Of a stretch of DNA of 30,478 nucleotides, positions 5,994 through 12,373 are shown piece after piece. The stretch is from positions 1 through 30,478 of the IMG/VR virus record IMGVR_UViG_3300019886_000018; one strand, 5' to 3'. Under the pieces are notes generated by a model. The model did no database searches. It was not told the origin of the DNA and was given only the letters and a program-made list of their open reading frames with translations. Origin of the DNA: a virus. The position numbers and the translations under genes were made by a program. Within the stretch, counting starts at the first letter, position 1, and each line of letters starts with the position of its first letter.

Positions 5994-6181
5994 CTTACAA
6001 TATTTTCAATTGCTTCAATCATTTTCTCGTTTCCCTTTCTGTCCAGGTAGTCGTAGAATCCGTAAATACCTCCTGAAATCAGAAGTGCTAAAAGTAAGAC
6101 CATCGGGATAGCCATAAACAGAAAGTCTGCTATCGGGTGGAAGTCTTTGTCGTCCTGGTAGGAGAAGGGGTCGGGTTTCAT
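5990..6181 (-). CDS. Small single-span membrane protein
   Basis: The 63-residue protein has a polar N terminus (MKPDPFSYQDDKDFHPIADF), one hydrophobic helix at about 22-43 and a charged tail ending MIEAIENIVR. It should be an inner-membrane protein with one span. The start and stop both make ATGA overlaps with neighbours. The C-terminal AIENIV resembles the AIESIK ending of the next three genes. The frame 6015-6206 on the same strand is a shadow. Confidence 0.55.
   Translation of the reverse strand: MKPDPFSYQDDKDFHPIADFLFMAIPMVLLLALLISGGIYGFYDYLDRKGNEKMIEAIENIVR
5995..6014 (-). repeat. Junction repeat A, copy 4 (short)
   Basis: The minus strand reads AGCAATTGAAAATATTGTAA here, sharing ATTGAAAATATT with copy 2, and lies directly before the start at 5993. 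It encodes AIENIV at the end of the membrane protein gene. Confidence 0.5.
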
Positions 6182-6432
6182 AAGTTTTCAAGTTTGCGTT
6201 TGACACCCCAAATTTTCATTCCCTCTACATTCAAAAGGAAATCTATCTCTCGGATTTTGTCGATGTCATCCTGCATGAAGATACGATGTCCATGCCTTCT
6301 TCGGAAGTGTAAACAGAATTCTTTTTCATAGAATCTGATTGCCGAATGAGCAAGGTTAAACATCTTAGAAGTTTCCTCCATCGTCCAATAAATTTTCTTT
6401 ATCGGTTCGTCTTTGTAGGTTATTCCATTCAT
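6178..6432 (-). CDS. MerR-type helix-turn-helix regulator
   Basis: The 84-residue protein has the MerR layout: IYWTMEETSKMFNLAHSAIR (helix-turn-helix, about 14-33), FYEKEF, then a wing with RRHGHRIFMQDDIDKIREI and LNVEGMKIWGVKRKL. It is short, being only the winged DNA-binding domain without an effector domain, as in many Bacteroidota MerR-like proteins. It probably controls phage or host promoters; the target is not visible. ATGA overlaps join it to both neighbours. Confidence 0.8.
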   Translation of the reverse strand: MNGITYKDEPIKKIYWTMEETSKMFNLAHSAIRFYEKEFCLHFRRRHGHRIFMQDDIDKIREIDFLLNVEGMKIWGVKRKLENL

Positions 6433-6824
6433 ATCATTAGTCCTTTCTCGCGCCTTTCGGTCGCGCTTAGTTTATCGTGTAATATTCGATGGCAGTTGAA
6501 ACATACAGCCATAAAGGTATCAGCAGCGTTTAGCTTGGTTCCCCTCCCGCCTAAGTGATGGCATTGGGTTGCTATCTTGGTGCATCCCGGAAGATTGGCA
6601 AAGCAGTAAGGGTGAGTACTTAAATACTCTTTCCGCAGTTGCTTATAAGTTTTCAGCTTGCCTTTCATTTTCTCTGAAACCTTCGCTATCGTCTTCCGCT
6701 TCTTACCGGCGTTCTTAAGTTCGTCCCGGTCGGATTTCCTTATCGCGTGAAGATGGGAGGCGCAAAAGTCTACCTGTTCATTCATGGTGTAGGCTTCACA
6801 TTCAGAGAACTTGCAGATTTTCAT
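6429..6824 (-). CDS. HNH-type nuclease / zinc-binding protein
   Basis: The 131-residue protein has an N-terminal Cys pair (C4, C9) and C21, a basic middle, then a C-terminal HNH-like zinc module: C74, C81, H89-H90 (CHHLGGRGTKL), C108 and C111-H112 (CFNCHRILH). H-H, G-R, C-x-x-C-H is the pattern of HNH/ββα-metal nucleases found in phage DNA metabolism genes, such as DUF968-like or NinG-like proteins. Nuclease activity is inferred. The start at 6824 keeps the N-terminal Cys residues; a shorter form would begin at 6785. Confidence 0.65.
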   Translation of the reverse strand: MKICKFSECEAYTMNEQVDFCASHLHAIRKSDRDELKNAGKKRKTIAKVSEKMKGKLKTYKQLRKEYLSTHPYCFANLPGCTKIATQCHHLGGRGTKLNAADTFMAVCFNCHRILHDKLSATERREKGLMI

Positions 6825-6829
6825 CCTTG

Positions 6830-7486
6830 CTATTGTTTAGGGGAAGACTCTCCAAATAGTTCGTTGTATTGTTTCCTCGCTTCGGCTTCCGATGTGGCGG
6901 GGATTGTTACGATGTTGATTTGCCCGGCACCGTTACACCCTGAGCAAGCTTCGCTGTCTGGCGGATCCCCGCCGCTCGTGAATCCGCCTTCACCATTACA
7001 TACTTTGCAAATCTCCCCTACTTCCCAGTTCTTCACCACTCCAACGCTAAGAGCCTTATCCTGTCCCATTGATTCGCGAAGTCTCGAGCCGCTACCCTTC
7101 CCGGCTTGTGAAAAGTTATCCTGCATTTGAGTTAGTGATTCCCGCCATTTGTTCAGATAGTAGTCTCTTTGCTCCCCTTCAAGTATCGGGCCTTTGGGCG
7201 TTAAATCTTCTTCGCTTATCCTGGTAGCGTTCCAGTACAAGGGGGAAATTTTATACATCCACTTCCAGACATTGCGGAGGGTTAGCCCGTCCTTTGCGTC
7301 CAAGTCCTCGATGAGTTGCTTTTCAATTTCTGCTTGCTGGCGCGGTTCAGGAATATAGGAAAACTTCTTGGTGATTTTCTCCAGTTCGGAGAGTAAGATT
7401 TCAACGTCCTCTTTTGAAAGGTAGTCCACTTGGCGGATACCGATAAGGTGGAGTTTGGATAGTTGCTGGCGGAGGAAGTCTTTCAT
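6830..7486 (-). CDS. Protein with DnaJ-like zinc ribbon
   Basis: The 218-residue protein is helical in its first 140 residues and then carries CKVCNGEGGFTSGG (about 159-172) and CSGCNGAG (about 181-188), two CxxCxGxG modules as in the DnaJ zinc finger. In phages such a C-terminal module occurs in proteins of the replication region. The position between a replication-initiation-like gene and an HNH gene fits a replication helper, but there is no further evidence. The first half (LTLRNVWKWMYKISPLYWN) is not recognised. Confidence 0.6.
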   Translation of the reverse strand: MKDFLRQQLSKLHLIGIRQVDYLSKEDVEILLSELEKITKKFSYIPEPRQQAEIEKQLIEDLDAKDGLTLRNVWKWMYKISPLYWNATRISEEDLTPKGPILEGEQRDYYLNKWRESLTQMQDNFSQAGKGSGSRLRESMGQDKALSVGVVKNWEVGEICKVCNGEGGFTSGGDPPDSEACSGCNGAGQINIVTIPATSEAEARKQYNELFGESSPKQ

Positions 7487-7541
7487 AACCCTAATTTATT
7501 TTTCCTGTCTTGTGCTTTCTTCTCTCCCATTGAAACCGTTG

Positions 7542-8156
7542 TCATAGTCCTTTGGCTTTTCGTTCTAGTGCTTTCTTATCTCCTAGTGATATTTTAGTCT
7601 CACCATTCACTTGCCCATTCGCTTTAAATCCGTTGAGCGTAACCCTGAACTTTTGTTGTGTTTTCATCTCCCAATCGTTCCTCGTTGCCACCGAGAGAAA
7701 CTGGTTTAATTCCTCTTGGGTTATCTTTCGGCCCTTCATTTGTTCCCAGTATTGATCATTTTCCTCAACAATCAACTTTCCCCAGTCACTCCATTCTTTA
7801 TCCCAATTTATAGTTTCAGTTTCATTTTTAGTTTCCATATGTGGAACATATGATGAAGAAGTCTTTTTGTCTGATGTTCTATTTTTTGACCTAGATTCAC
7901 TAAACTTCTGCCGTCTAATAGTCTCAACCTCAAGCCGTTCATTAAAAAAATTTCCTTGTGGGTCTTTTTTGAATTTGGCCATCACTTCTTTATCATGTGA
8001 CTTACATATGATTAACACTTGTTTGTCTGTTAGGTGTCCGTGTTGGTGTTGTGCCATCAGTAACCTCATATATTTGCCCACCTGTTCATCACTGAAAAAC
8101 TGGGTTCCGGTATTAAAATCTCCCGGGTAGAAAAGAAAAGCCGGGTCTTTAGCCAT
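7542..8156 (-). CDS. DUF1376-like replication initiation protein
   Basis: From the ATG at 8156 the product has 204 residues and begins AKDPAFLFYPGDFNTGTQFF, then SDEQVGKYMRLLMAQHQHGH, an N-terminal winged-helix type domain seen in DUF1376 and related phage replisome organiser proteins (F-x-F-Y-P-x-D-F, G-x-Y-x-R-L-L). A central NETETINWDKEWSDW leads to a C-terminal region ending RKAKGL. Proteins of this type bind origin DNA or load the helicase. The longer frame to 8216 starts with GTG inside the upstream HNH gene; 8156 is preferred because it coincides with the conserved N terminus. Confidence 0.7.
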   Translation of the reverse strand: MAKDPAFLFYPGDFNTGTQFFSDEQVGKYMRLLMAQHQHGHLTDKQVLIICKSHDKEVMAKFKKDPQGNFFNERLEVETIRRQKFSESRSKNRTSDKKTSSSYVPHMETKNETETINWDKEWSDWGKLIVEENDQYWEQMKGRKITQEELNQFLSVATRNDWEMKTQQKFRVTLNGFKANGQVNGETKISLGDKKALERKAKGL

Positions 8157-8682
8157 TGATATACTTCGGCTTATTTTCGTGGTAGAATGGATAGACCTCA
8201 TCAAACTCATCCACACTTTCAGTCATTGAAACCTCGGGCGCAATAAAATCATTATTGTACCTAACTTTATGTTTATCTAGAATCTCTTTAAATTTGATTG
8301 TGTGTTTACCCCTTAGAAACTGAAAAAATAGCGCTATCTCCAATAGTCTTTTTGGTGGTATATTTAAGTCCAAAAATGCCTGCTGCCAGTTAATTGAATG
8401 ACATGATTCATGACACTGATGACATAATGTAATCAGTGCGGCATCAGGATATTCCCAGGGCATCGCATCTTTGATATAGTAAAGATGATGTATATGCAGA
8501 GTCTTTTCTTTTGAAAGGCATTCCCTACACCTCCACCCATCAGCCTCAAGTATTTCCAATCTCTTTTTTTGCCATCTCGGGTCTTTTAGTAAGTCAGAAT
8601 AATTTTTTTTTAATTCCTTGATCGGCGTTGGGGTCGCTGACTTAAAAATTGCTTGTAGGTTTACTGTAGATTTTTTTCTCAT
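8149..8682 (-). CDS. HNH endonuclease
   Basis: The product from ATG 8682 has 177 residues. The motif is complete: YSDLLKDPRWQKKRLEILE at 28-46, C52 and C55 (CRECLSKEKTLHIHHLYYIK), H65-H66, and C87-x-x-C90-H91 (LCHQCHESCH). This is the classical phage HNH nuclease. It may help in packaging, recombination or homing. The C-terminal third, with acidic ends, is not recognised. The frame stays open upstream to about 8815 without ATG (a TTG at 8709 is possible), giving a coding-looking extension. Confidence 0.8.
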   Translation of the reverse strand: MRKKSTVNLQAIFKSATPTPIKELKKNYSDLLKDPRWQKKRLEILEADGWRCRECLSKEKTLHIHHLYYIKDAMPWEYPDAALITLCHQCHESCHSINWQQAFLDLNIPPKRLLEIALFFQFLRGKHTIKFKEILDKHKVRYNNDFIAPEVSMTESVDEFDEVYPFYHENKPKYING

Positions 8683-8817
8683 AAAGCCAAAAGTATCCCG
8701 GCCAGCCAAAAGCTGAAGGCGCGAACCAATGTCAGACCGGAAGATCCGATATGCTTTTAGTGACCGGGAATGTTTTTGAGTTTTTCCATTGATTCGCGAA
8801 ACGAAGTAACGTTTTTA

Positions 8818-8834
8818 TTTTCATTCCACCAAAG
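8818..8834 (-). repeat. Junction repeat B, copy 1
   Basis: The plus strand reads TTTTCATTCCACCAAAG, identical over 17 nt to 9040-9056. On the minus strand it encodes the end of the Cys-rich protein (LVE, TGA). Confidence 0.75.
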
Positions 8835-9027
8835 CTTTTTCGAATTTGTCACAGAAATAATCAATGCCAACCACCGGCTGATCTATCTTCCCGCCCGGCT
8901 GCATACACAGACCACTGGTCAAACTTTCACTCTCATCCTCAAAAACTTCAGCAAAAGGACAATACGATTTACAGGTCATACAATTATTTCCACCCTTAAT
9001 TGCTGCCTTTAAAATTATGTCAGCCAT
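8821..9027 (-). CDS. Small cysteine-rich protein
   Basis: The 68-residue product has cysteines in the order NNCMTCKSYCPFAEVFED, GLCMQPGG and DYFCDKFEK, that is C-x-x-C-x-x-x-C followed by two more Cys. Such spacing could hold a zinc ion or an Fe-S cluster. The D-Y-F-C-D-K-F-E ending is common in short uncharacterised phage proteins. No function can be given. The stop lies inside junction repeat B. Confidence 0.55.
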   Translation of the reverse strand: MADIILKAAIKGGNNCMTCKSYCPFAEVFEDESESLTSGLCMQPGGKIDQPVVGIDYFCDKFEKALVE

Positions 9028-9039
9028 TTAGTTATGGGG

Positions 9040-9056
9040 TTTTCATTCCACCAAAG
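9040..9056 (-). repeat. Junction repeat B, copy 2
   Basis: This is the 17-nt repeat of 8818-8834, lying between the stop of the gene at 9067 and the start at 9027. In the frame of the upstream gene, past its TAA, it again encodes LVE and TGA. Confidence 0.75.
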
Positions 9057-9066
9057 GGAAAGCGCA

Positions 9067-9279
9067 TTATTTTTTCCATTGCCAACGATCCCCATTCCAT
9101 TCCACCGTATTCCCCATTTCCTGGTTAACGAAATTTATCAGCATTTTCATTTGATCTCCCCCAACATCTCCCTGCTGCTGGCACACTTTCCGGTACTGAT
9201 CAATAATGAATTTCTTTGGAGTCTTCATTAAGGCCGCCTCCCATTCAGGGCCAAAGGGTACATAATCATCGTTTTTCAT
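9067..9279 (-). CDS. Small hypothetical protein
   Basis: The 70-residue protein has the layout MKNDDYVPFGPEWEAALMKT, KKFIIDQYRKVCQQQ and NTVEWNGDRWQWKK. The order F-G-x-E-W-E, L-M-x-x-x-K, I-x-x-Y-R is seen in small early phage proteins of unknown function. It is soluble. It sits in the small-gene chain, 37 nt from the gene upstream, with a CGCTTTCCCTTT segment in its leader that recurs before the next gene. Confidence 0.5.
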   Translation of the reverse strand: MKNDDYVPFGPEWEAALMKTPKKFIIDQYRKVCQQQGDVGGDQMKMLINFVNQEMGNTVEWNGDRWQWKK

Positions 9280-9316
9280 TTTAATTATAAGTTAAAGGGA
9301 AAGCGAAAAAGTTTCA

Positions 9317-9499
9317 TCAATCCTGGGTTTCGCTAAATTCTGTTAAAACTCTTATCGAAATCATTTCCTTTATCCTGCGGTCAATTTCGATCATCAAGGG
9401 CCGGTTCTCCTCCGTTACCAGCTCAAGCAGGATGCCCTGTATGTCGATCTGACATTGTCTATACCCTAGTTCCATTGTCATTAAATGTCGTTCTTTCAT
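9317..9499 (-). CDS. Small hypothetical protein
   Basis: From the ATG at 9499 the product has 60 residues (MKERHLMTMELGYRQCQIDI at the start), one long amphipathic helix pattern ending RVLTEFSETQD. The frame is open upstream through the 12-nt repeat array to 9727, where it encodes a Pro-Gln-Gly repeat, but that region overlaps the upstream gene and has no sensible start. Not recognised. Confidence 0.5.
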   Translation of the reverse strand: MKERHLMTMELGYRQCQIDIQGILLELVTEENRPLMIEIDRRIKEMISIRVLTEFSETQD

Positions 9500-9560
9500 A
9501 TTGATTGGGGGGTTATACCGTTTCCCGGAGTAGTCTGAGCAGCGCATCGCGCTGCGAAAT

Positions 9561-10079
9561 TCATGCGGCGTCCCCTGCGGCGGCCCCTGCGGCGTCCCCT
9601 GCGGCGGCCCCTGCGGCGTCCCCTGCGGCGTCCCCTGCGGCGGCCCCTGCGGCGTCGGTCGGCCCGAGCTCCAGCTGATGAAGCTCAGCAACACGTTTGA
9701 TCGCAACCGCACCACGTTCATCAGCAAACCGCAGAACTCCCTGGAGCGGATCCACCAGGAGCCAGATCATAAACTTGTGATACACCGGGGTCAGGTCCGC
9801 ACCGACGTTTATAGCAGAAAGGAATTGTTCCGGGAAGTTCTTGGCCTCGCCATTGGGCAAACCTTCAAAAATTGAATCCTCCAGATACGCAAGCCACCGG
9901 GGGATGCCGAGCAATTTTTCATACTTGTCGTGATCACTGCTGTGGATCGTACATCCAACAGCGCAGCCCTTACCGTCCTCCCAATACTGGCCCTTGATGA
10001 TTTCGTCGGCGCTCGCGTGAGCACGTACGCGTGACAGATATTTCTCTTTGACTTTGGTGTCGTTCAAAAATGCTTTCAT
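9561..10079 (-). CDS. Phage protein with C-terminal Ala/Gly/Asp repeat
   Basis: The 172-residue protein has a conserved body: MKAFLNDTKVKEKYLSRVRA, then GQYWEDGKGCAVGCTIHS, GIPRWLAYLED, FEGLPNGEAKNFPEQFL and HKFMIWLLVD. I recognise this as a family of phage and prophage proteins in Bacteroidota in which the C terminus becomes a low-complexity Ala repeat before a final helix. Here the repeat is GDAA/GAAA from a 12-nt unit, and it ends at a TGA (9563-9561). The frame continues past the TGA for 15 codons as a helix of the kind that ends the family. Function unknown. Confidence 0.7.
   Translation of the reverse strand: MKAFLNDTKVKEKYLSRVRAHASADEIIKGQYWEDGKGCAVGCTIHSSDHDKYEKLLGIPRWLAYLEDSIFEGLPNGEAKNFPEQFLSAINVGADLTPVYHKFMIWLLVDPLQGVLRFADERGAVAIKRVAELHQLELGPTDAAGAAAGDAAGDAAGAAAGDAAGAAAGDAA
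9565..9660 (-). repeat. 12-nt tandem repeat (eight units)
   Basis: Eight units of 12 nt lie head to tail. On the plus strand they are GCGGCGTCCCCT and GCGGCGGCCCCT in mixed order, and the last unit, at 9649-9660, ends differently (GGTC). On the minus strand they encode GDAA and GAAA in the repeat protein. The array is much richer in G+C than the flanking sequence. Confidence 0.9.
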
Positions 10080-10084
10080 GATTT

Positions 10085-10354
10085 TTATTTTTTTAAACTA
10101 TCTTCATATTTCCAATATTCCCTTACTCTCCGCTTGAATTCCTTTGTTTCAGTGTAGCTCTGCGGAATAAAATAACTCGCCACATGCTTACCATTAGGCA
10201 GCGTGATCATTTCTGACTTTACGTTATAGCCATCCCTGCAAAGCTCCCCGCAACGTTGACTCAAGGCATATATCCCGAACAATTTCAGCGCCTTCAAGAC
10301 GGTGAGCCGCCTGCCGGATTTCAGGTATTTGAGGATACGTTCTTTTTGGGTCAT
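10085..10354 (-). CDS. Winged helix-turn-helix protein (HTH_39-like)
   Basis: The 89-residue protein carries MTQKERILKYLKSGRRLTVL, LKLFGIYALSQRCGELCRDG, then YNVKSEMITLPNGKHVASY. The order K-x-x-I-L-x-x-L-K-x-G, L-T-x-x-x-A-L-x-x-F-G-I-x-x-L-x-x-R, L-R/C-x-x-G-Y-x-V, followed by a wing matches the HTH_39 (winged helix) family common in phages. It is probably a DNA-binding accessory protein. It lies 2 nt after the YqaJ-like gene. Confidence 0.7.
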   Translation of the reverse strand: MTQKERILKYLKSGRRLTVLKALKLFGIYALSQRCGELCRDGYNVKSEMITLPNGKHVASYFIPQSYTETKEFKRRVREYWKYEDSLKK

Positions 10355-10356
10355 AA

Positions 10357-11118
10357 TTAATCAAGTAATTTGATGAGCTCTAATTTACTTTTCACCGCAC
10401 CCGCCAATTTCACATTAATCAAATCAAAGTCGTCTTTGATGTCCTGATTATCGGAGCTCAATTCAATGATATTGCTTTTCCTCATTCGTTTGCCTTCGGG
10501 TAGTGACGCACTCCATGAAGCGAAATACCACGTTTTACGGTTCAGGAAAAGTAAGAGGGTAATGCATTGCCAATAATATTCCGGAAACATTCGTTTCAAA
10601 TCATAATGGTCGGTCAGCATTTCGTAGTCGATTTGTTTTTCAAATACAGGACACTTCACTTCCAGACCAGCGTCATTACCTATCAACCTGTCCGGGCTAC
10701 CCCCCGCATGATCGGTGTAGACATGAAAGCCGGAAGGAACACAGACAAGCCCGGTCAGACGTTCAAATTCCTCCACAGCGTCCGGTTCATGTTCCTTGCC
10801 ATACCCAAGGGCATACGCATATTGTTGTGGTTTTGGTTTACCTGCGCGAGCCTCGAAAACTTTCTGCTTGATGTATGTTTCGGCAGTTTCGCTGATCTTT
10901 GAATGGTCGGCTATTTTACTTGTCTTACTACCCTTGCCTGTCTTTGGCCGGGCCTTCAATTCGGTGTCGGTCATTTCACGGTAAGCCGTTCCCATGAGTT
11001 TATGCCATTCAGAAGATGTGAATCGCCCAACCCTGATTTGTTCCCACGCTTCGCTTCCCTGGTCCAGATAGTTCAGTGATTCGGTTTGATCGGTTATTTC
11101 GTCAAAAAAATCTTTCAT
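10357..11118 (-). CDS. YqaJ-type viral recombinase (exonuclease)
   Basis: The 253-residue protein shows GSEAWEQIRVGRFTSSEW (21-38), LGYGKEHEPDAVEEFERLTG (104-123) and GGSPDRLIGNDAGLEVKCP (139-157), the motif set of the PD-(D/E)XK nuclease family YqaJ, with D143, E153 and K155 as the likely metal-binding and catalytic residues. It degrades one strand of double-stranded DNA, preparing ends for annealing. It overlaps the ERF-type annealing protein gene by ATGA (11115-11118), so the two are the exonuclease/annealase pair of a phage recombination system. Confidence 0.85.
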   Translation of the reverse strand: MKDFFDEITDQTESLNYLDQGSEAWEQIRVGRFTSSEWHKLMGTAYREMTDTELKARPKTGKGSKTSKIADHSKISETAETYIKQKVFEARAGKPKPQQYAYALGYGKEHEPDAVEEFERLTGLVCVPSGFHVYTDHAGGSPDRLIGNDAGLEVKCPVFEKQIDYEMLTDHYDLKRMFPEYYWQCITLLLFLNRKTWYFASWSASLPEGKRMRKSNIIELSSDNQDIKDDFDLINVKLAGAVKSKLELIKLLD

Positions 11119-11822
11119 TTGGCAGGATTTTGAAGGTTGAAAAGAATTTCCCTGGCTTTGGTGGTCGCTGTCAGGTAAGCTTTTCCGCTCACCGTCTTCC
11201 AGTTGTCGGGGTGCATCTTGGTTAATTTTGAATCAAGCTGAATAACTTGGTTGTATACCTCCATGTATTCCTTATGAAGTTTGTCCAGATCAACCTCCGG
11301 AAGCCGTCCGTCAATGTCAGAATCCGCCGTGGACAGGCCCAACGCTCCGACCAGGGTGTAACGCTTCAAATATTCGATTGCTGAACCCCGGCCTTGGATT
11401 GGGTTCTTAGACCCACTCAAATCAGGGTTGGCCATCATTGATGTTGATTCCGTGTGCCCCTGAACATGGGAAACCAAGCACGTAACCTTTATTTCCTTCT
11501 CAGTATCGGTGATCTCCCAACGGTAGGAAAGGCCGTGAGCCTTCAAAAGCGGTCCTATTTGGCGGGTAATGTCGGCTAGGGGGGCGTACTTGTAGGTGGT
11601 TTGGTTGAAGGCGACAAGTTTTGTTTTCCTCAAGTCCGGGCATTCACATTGAAAATTGGTGAATGCCTCAAAGAAAGCTTTCCGGGCAACGTTTGCCTCC
11701 CATCGGTCTTGCAGGTCCATGAGTTTTGAAAGGGATTCAACGTCTAATCCTTTCTCTATTCCTTGCTGAATAAGTCCGCGCGGTGTCGGATCTTGCGTGA
11801 TTATTGTGGGTGTGTTTTCCAT
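11115..11822 (-). CDS. ERF-family single-strand annealing protein
   Basis: The 235-residue protein has the ERF order: FQCECPDLRKTK, TYKYAPLADITRQIGPLLKA (77-96) followed by HGLSY, TCLVSHVQGHTES (114-126) and NPIQGRGSAIEYLKRYTLVG (140-159), ending SDIDG. This is the single-strand annealing protein that promotes strand pairing for phage recombination and repair. Length is normal. The final portion, residues 173-235, is helical and variable as in the family. It is the partner of the YqaJ-type nuclease just downstream. Confidence 0.85.
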   Translation of the reverse strand: MENTPTIITQDPTPRGLIQQGIEKGLDVESLSKLMDLQDRWEANVARKAFFEAFTNFQCECPDLRKTKLVAFNQTTYKYAPLADITRQIGPLLKAHGLSYRWEITDTEKEIKVTCLVSHVQGHTESTSMMANPDLSGSKNPIQGRGSAIEYLKRYTLVGALGLSTADSDIDGRLPEVDLDKLHKEYMEVYNQVIQLDSKLTKMHPDNWKTVSGKAYLTATTKAREILFNLQNPAK

Positions 11823-11830
11823 ATCGTTCT

Positions 11831-12085
11831 TTATCTTATTTTTGCTAAAAGTTTCTGAAAATCTTGTTGATATTGCATCAACTCCACTCGGTCAACCGGA
11901 GTATCGGCTACAAACTCCTGCGCAAGTTTAATCAAGTCTTCAAGGATAAGGATTCTCTTTTCTCCGATGATGGCTAATCCCCTAAGGGTTACCTCGGCCT
12001 CCCTTAAAACCCCCTGATCGACATTGAGGACTAGCTTTTGAAGGCGCTTTACTTCTGAGGCTTGGACGGTGAAACTATGGTTCAT
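11831..12085 (-). CDS. Hypothetical helical protein
   Basis: The 84-residue protein is helical (MNHSFTVQASEVKRLQKLVL; ILEDLIKLAQEFVADTPVDR) and soluble. I do not recognise a family. It is translated between the zinc-binding small gene and the annealing protein gene, with an ATGA overlap to the former (12082-12085) and 8 nt to the latter, so it belongs to the same recombination operon. Confidence 0.55.
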   Translation of the reverse strand: MNHSFTVQASEVKRLQKLVLNVDQGVLREAEVTLRGLAIIGEKRILILEDLIKLAQEFVADTPVDRVELMQYQQDFQKLLAKIR

Positions 12086-12279
12086 ACAAACAACGGGTTT
12101 TCGGTTTCATCTTCAAGTTTCAAATCTTCTTTACGCCTCTCATAGCAGAGATCACATATGTATTCATAGTCGAATTCCTCGCGCTCGTCATGACAAGTTA
12201 CCTTGGCAGAGCAATCAACACATTCACGAAGTTGAGTAAATCGGGGGGCGTTTCCATCAGGAGAATTCCAGAAGCTCAT
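12082..12279 (-). CDS. Small zinc-finger-like protein, first gene of minus operon
   Basis: The 65-residue protein contains CVDCSAKVTCHDEREEF and YICDLCYERRKED, two CxxC pairs separated by 17 residues, consistent with a single zinc finger. The first part (MSFWNSPDGNAPRFTQLREC) is not recognised. This is the first gene of the minus-strand operon; a promoter candidate lies 64-94 nt upstream. A role in regulation or as a cofactor protein is possible but not shown. Confidence 0.55.
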   Translation of the reverse strand: MSFWNSPDGNAPRFTQLRECVDCSAKVTCHDEREEFDYEYICDLCYERRKEDLKLEDETENPLFV

Positions 12280-12342
12280 AAAGTTAGGGGTTAAGGTTTT
12301 AAATCCGGTTTCTCCCGGCTATCGGGCCGTCCGTTAACAACA

Positions 12343-12373
12343 CATAGGTACGGCATAATTTTATTACCTCCAA
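12343..12373 (-). promoter_or_regulatory. Candidate promoter of the minus-strand operon
   Basis: On the minus strand TTG (12373-12371), a 20-nt spacer, and TACCTATG (12350-12343), which differs by one base from TAnnTTTG. Transcription would start about 57-60 nt before the first minus-strand gene (start 12279). It faces a plus-strand candidate on the same DNA. Confidence 0.4.

Noticed and set aside
6747-7130. Plus-strand frame of 127 residues opposite the zinc-ribbon gene
   Set aside because: It is antisense to a gene with clear CxxCxGxG motifs and its own sequence looks like translated noncoding strand.
8688-8695. Perfect TAnnTTTG match on the minus strand just before the HNH start
   Set aside because: No TTG at the proper distance and only about 5 nt to the ATG, which would make a leaderless message; considered chance.
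8770-9231. Plus-strand frames opposite the small Cys-rich and neighbouring genes
   Set aside because: They lie antisense to genes with tight operon spacing and show no motif; treated as shadows.
9565-9660. CRISPR array
   Set aside because: Units are 12 nt with no spacers and are translated as a protein repeat.
9500-9727. Long N-terminal extension of the 9317 gene through the 12-nt repeat (Pro-Gln-Gly repeat)
   Set aside because: It overlaps the upstream family protein whose frame is clearly the coding one through the repeat; the internal ATG at 9499 is the sensible start.
12311-12330. CCCG-GCTAT-CGGG hairpin in the minus leader as a terminator
   Set aside because: The stem is only 4 bp and no T-run follows in either direction.
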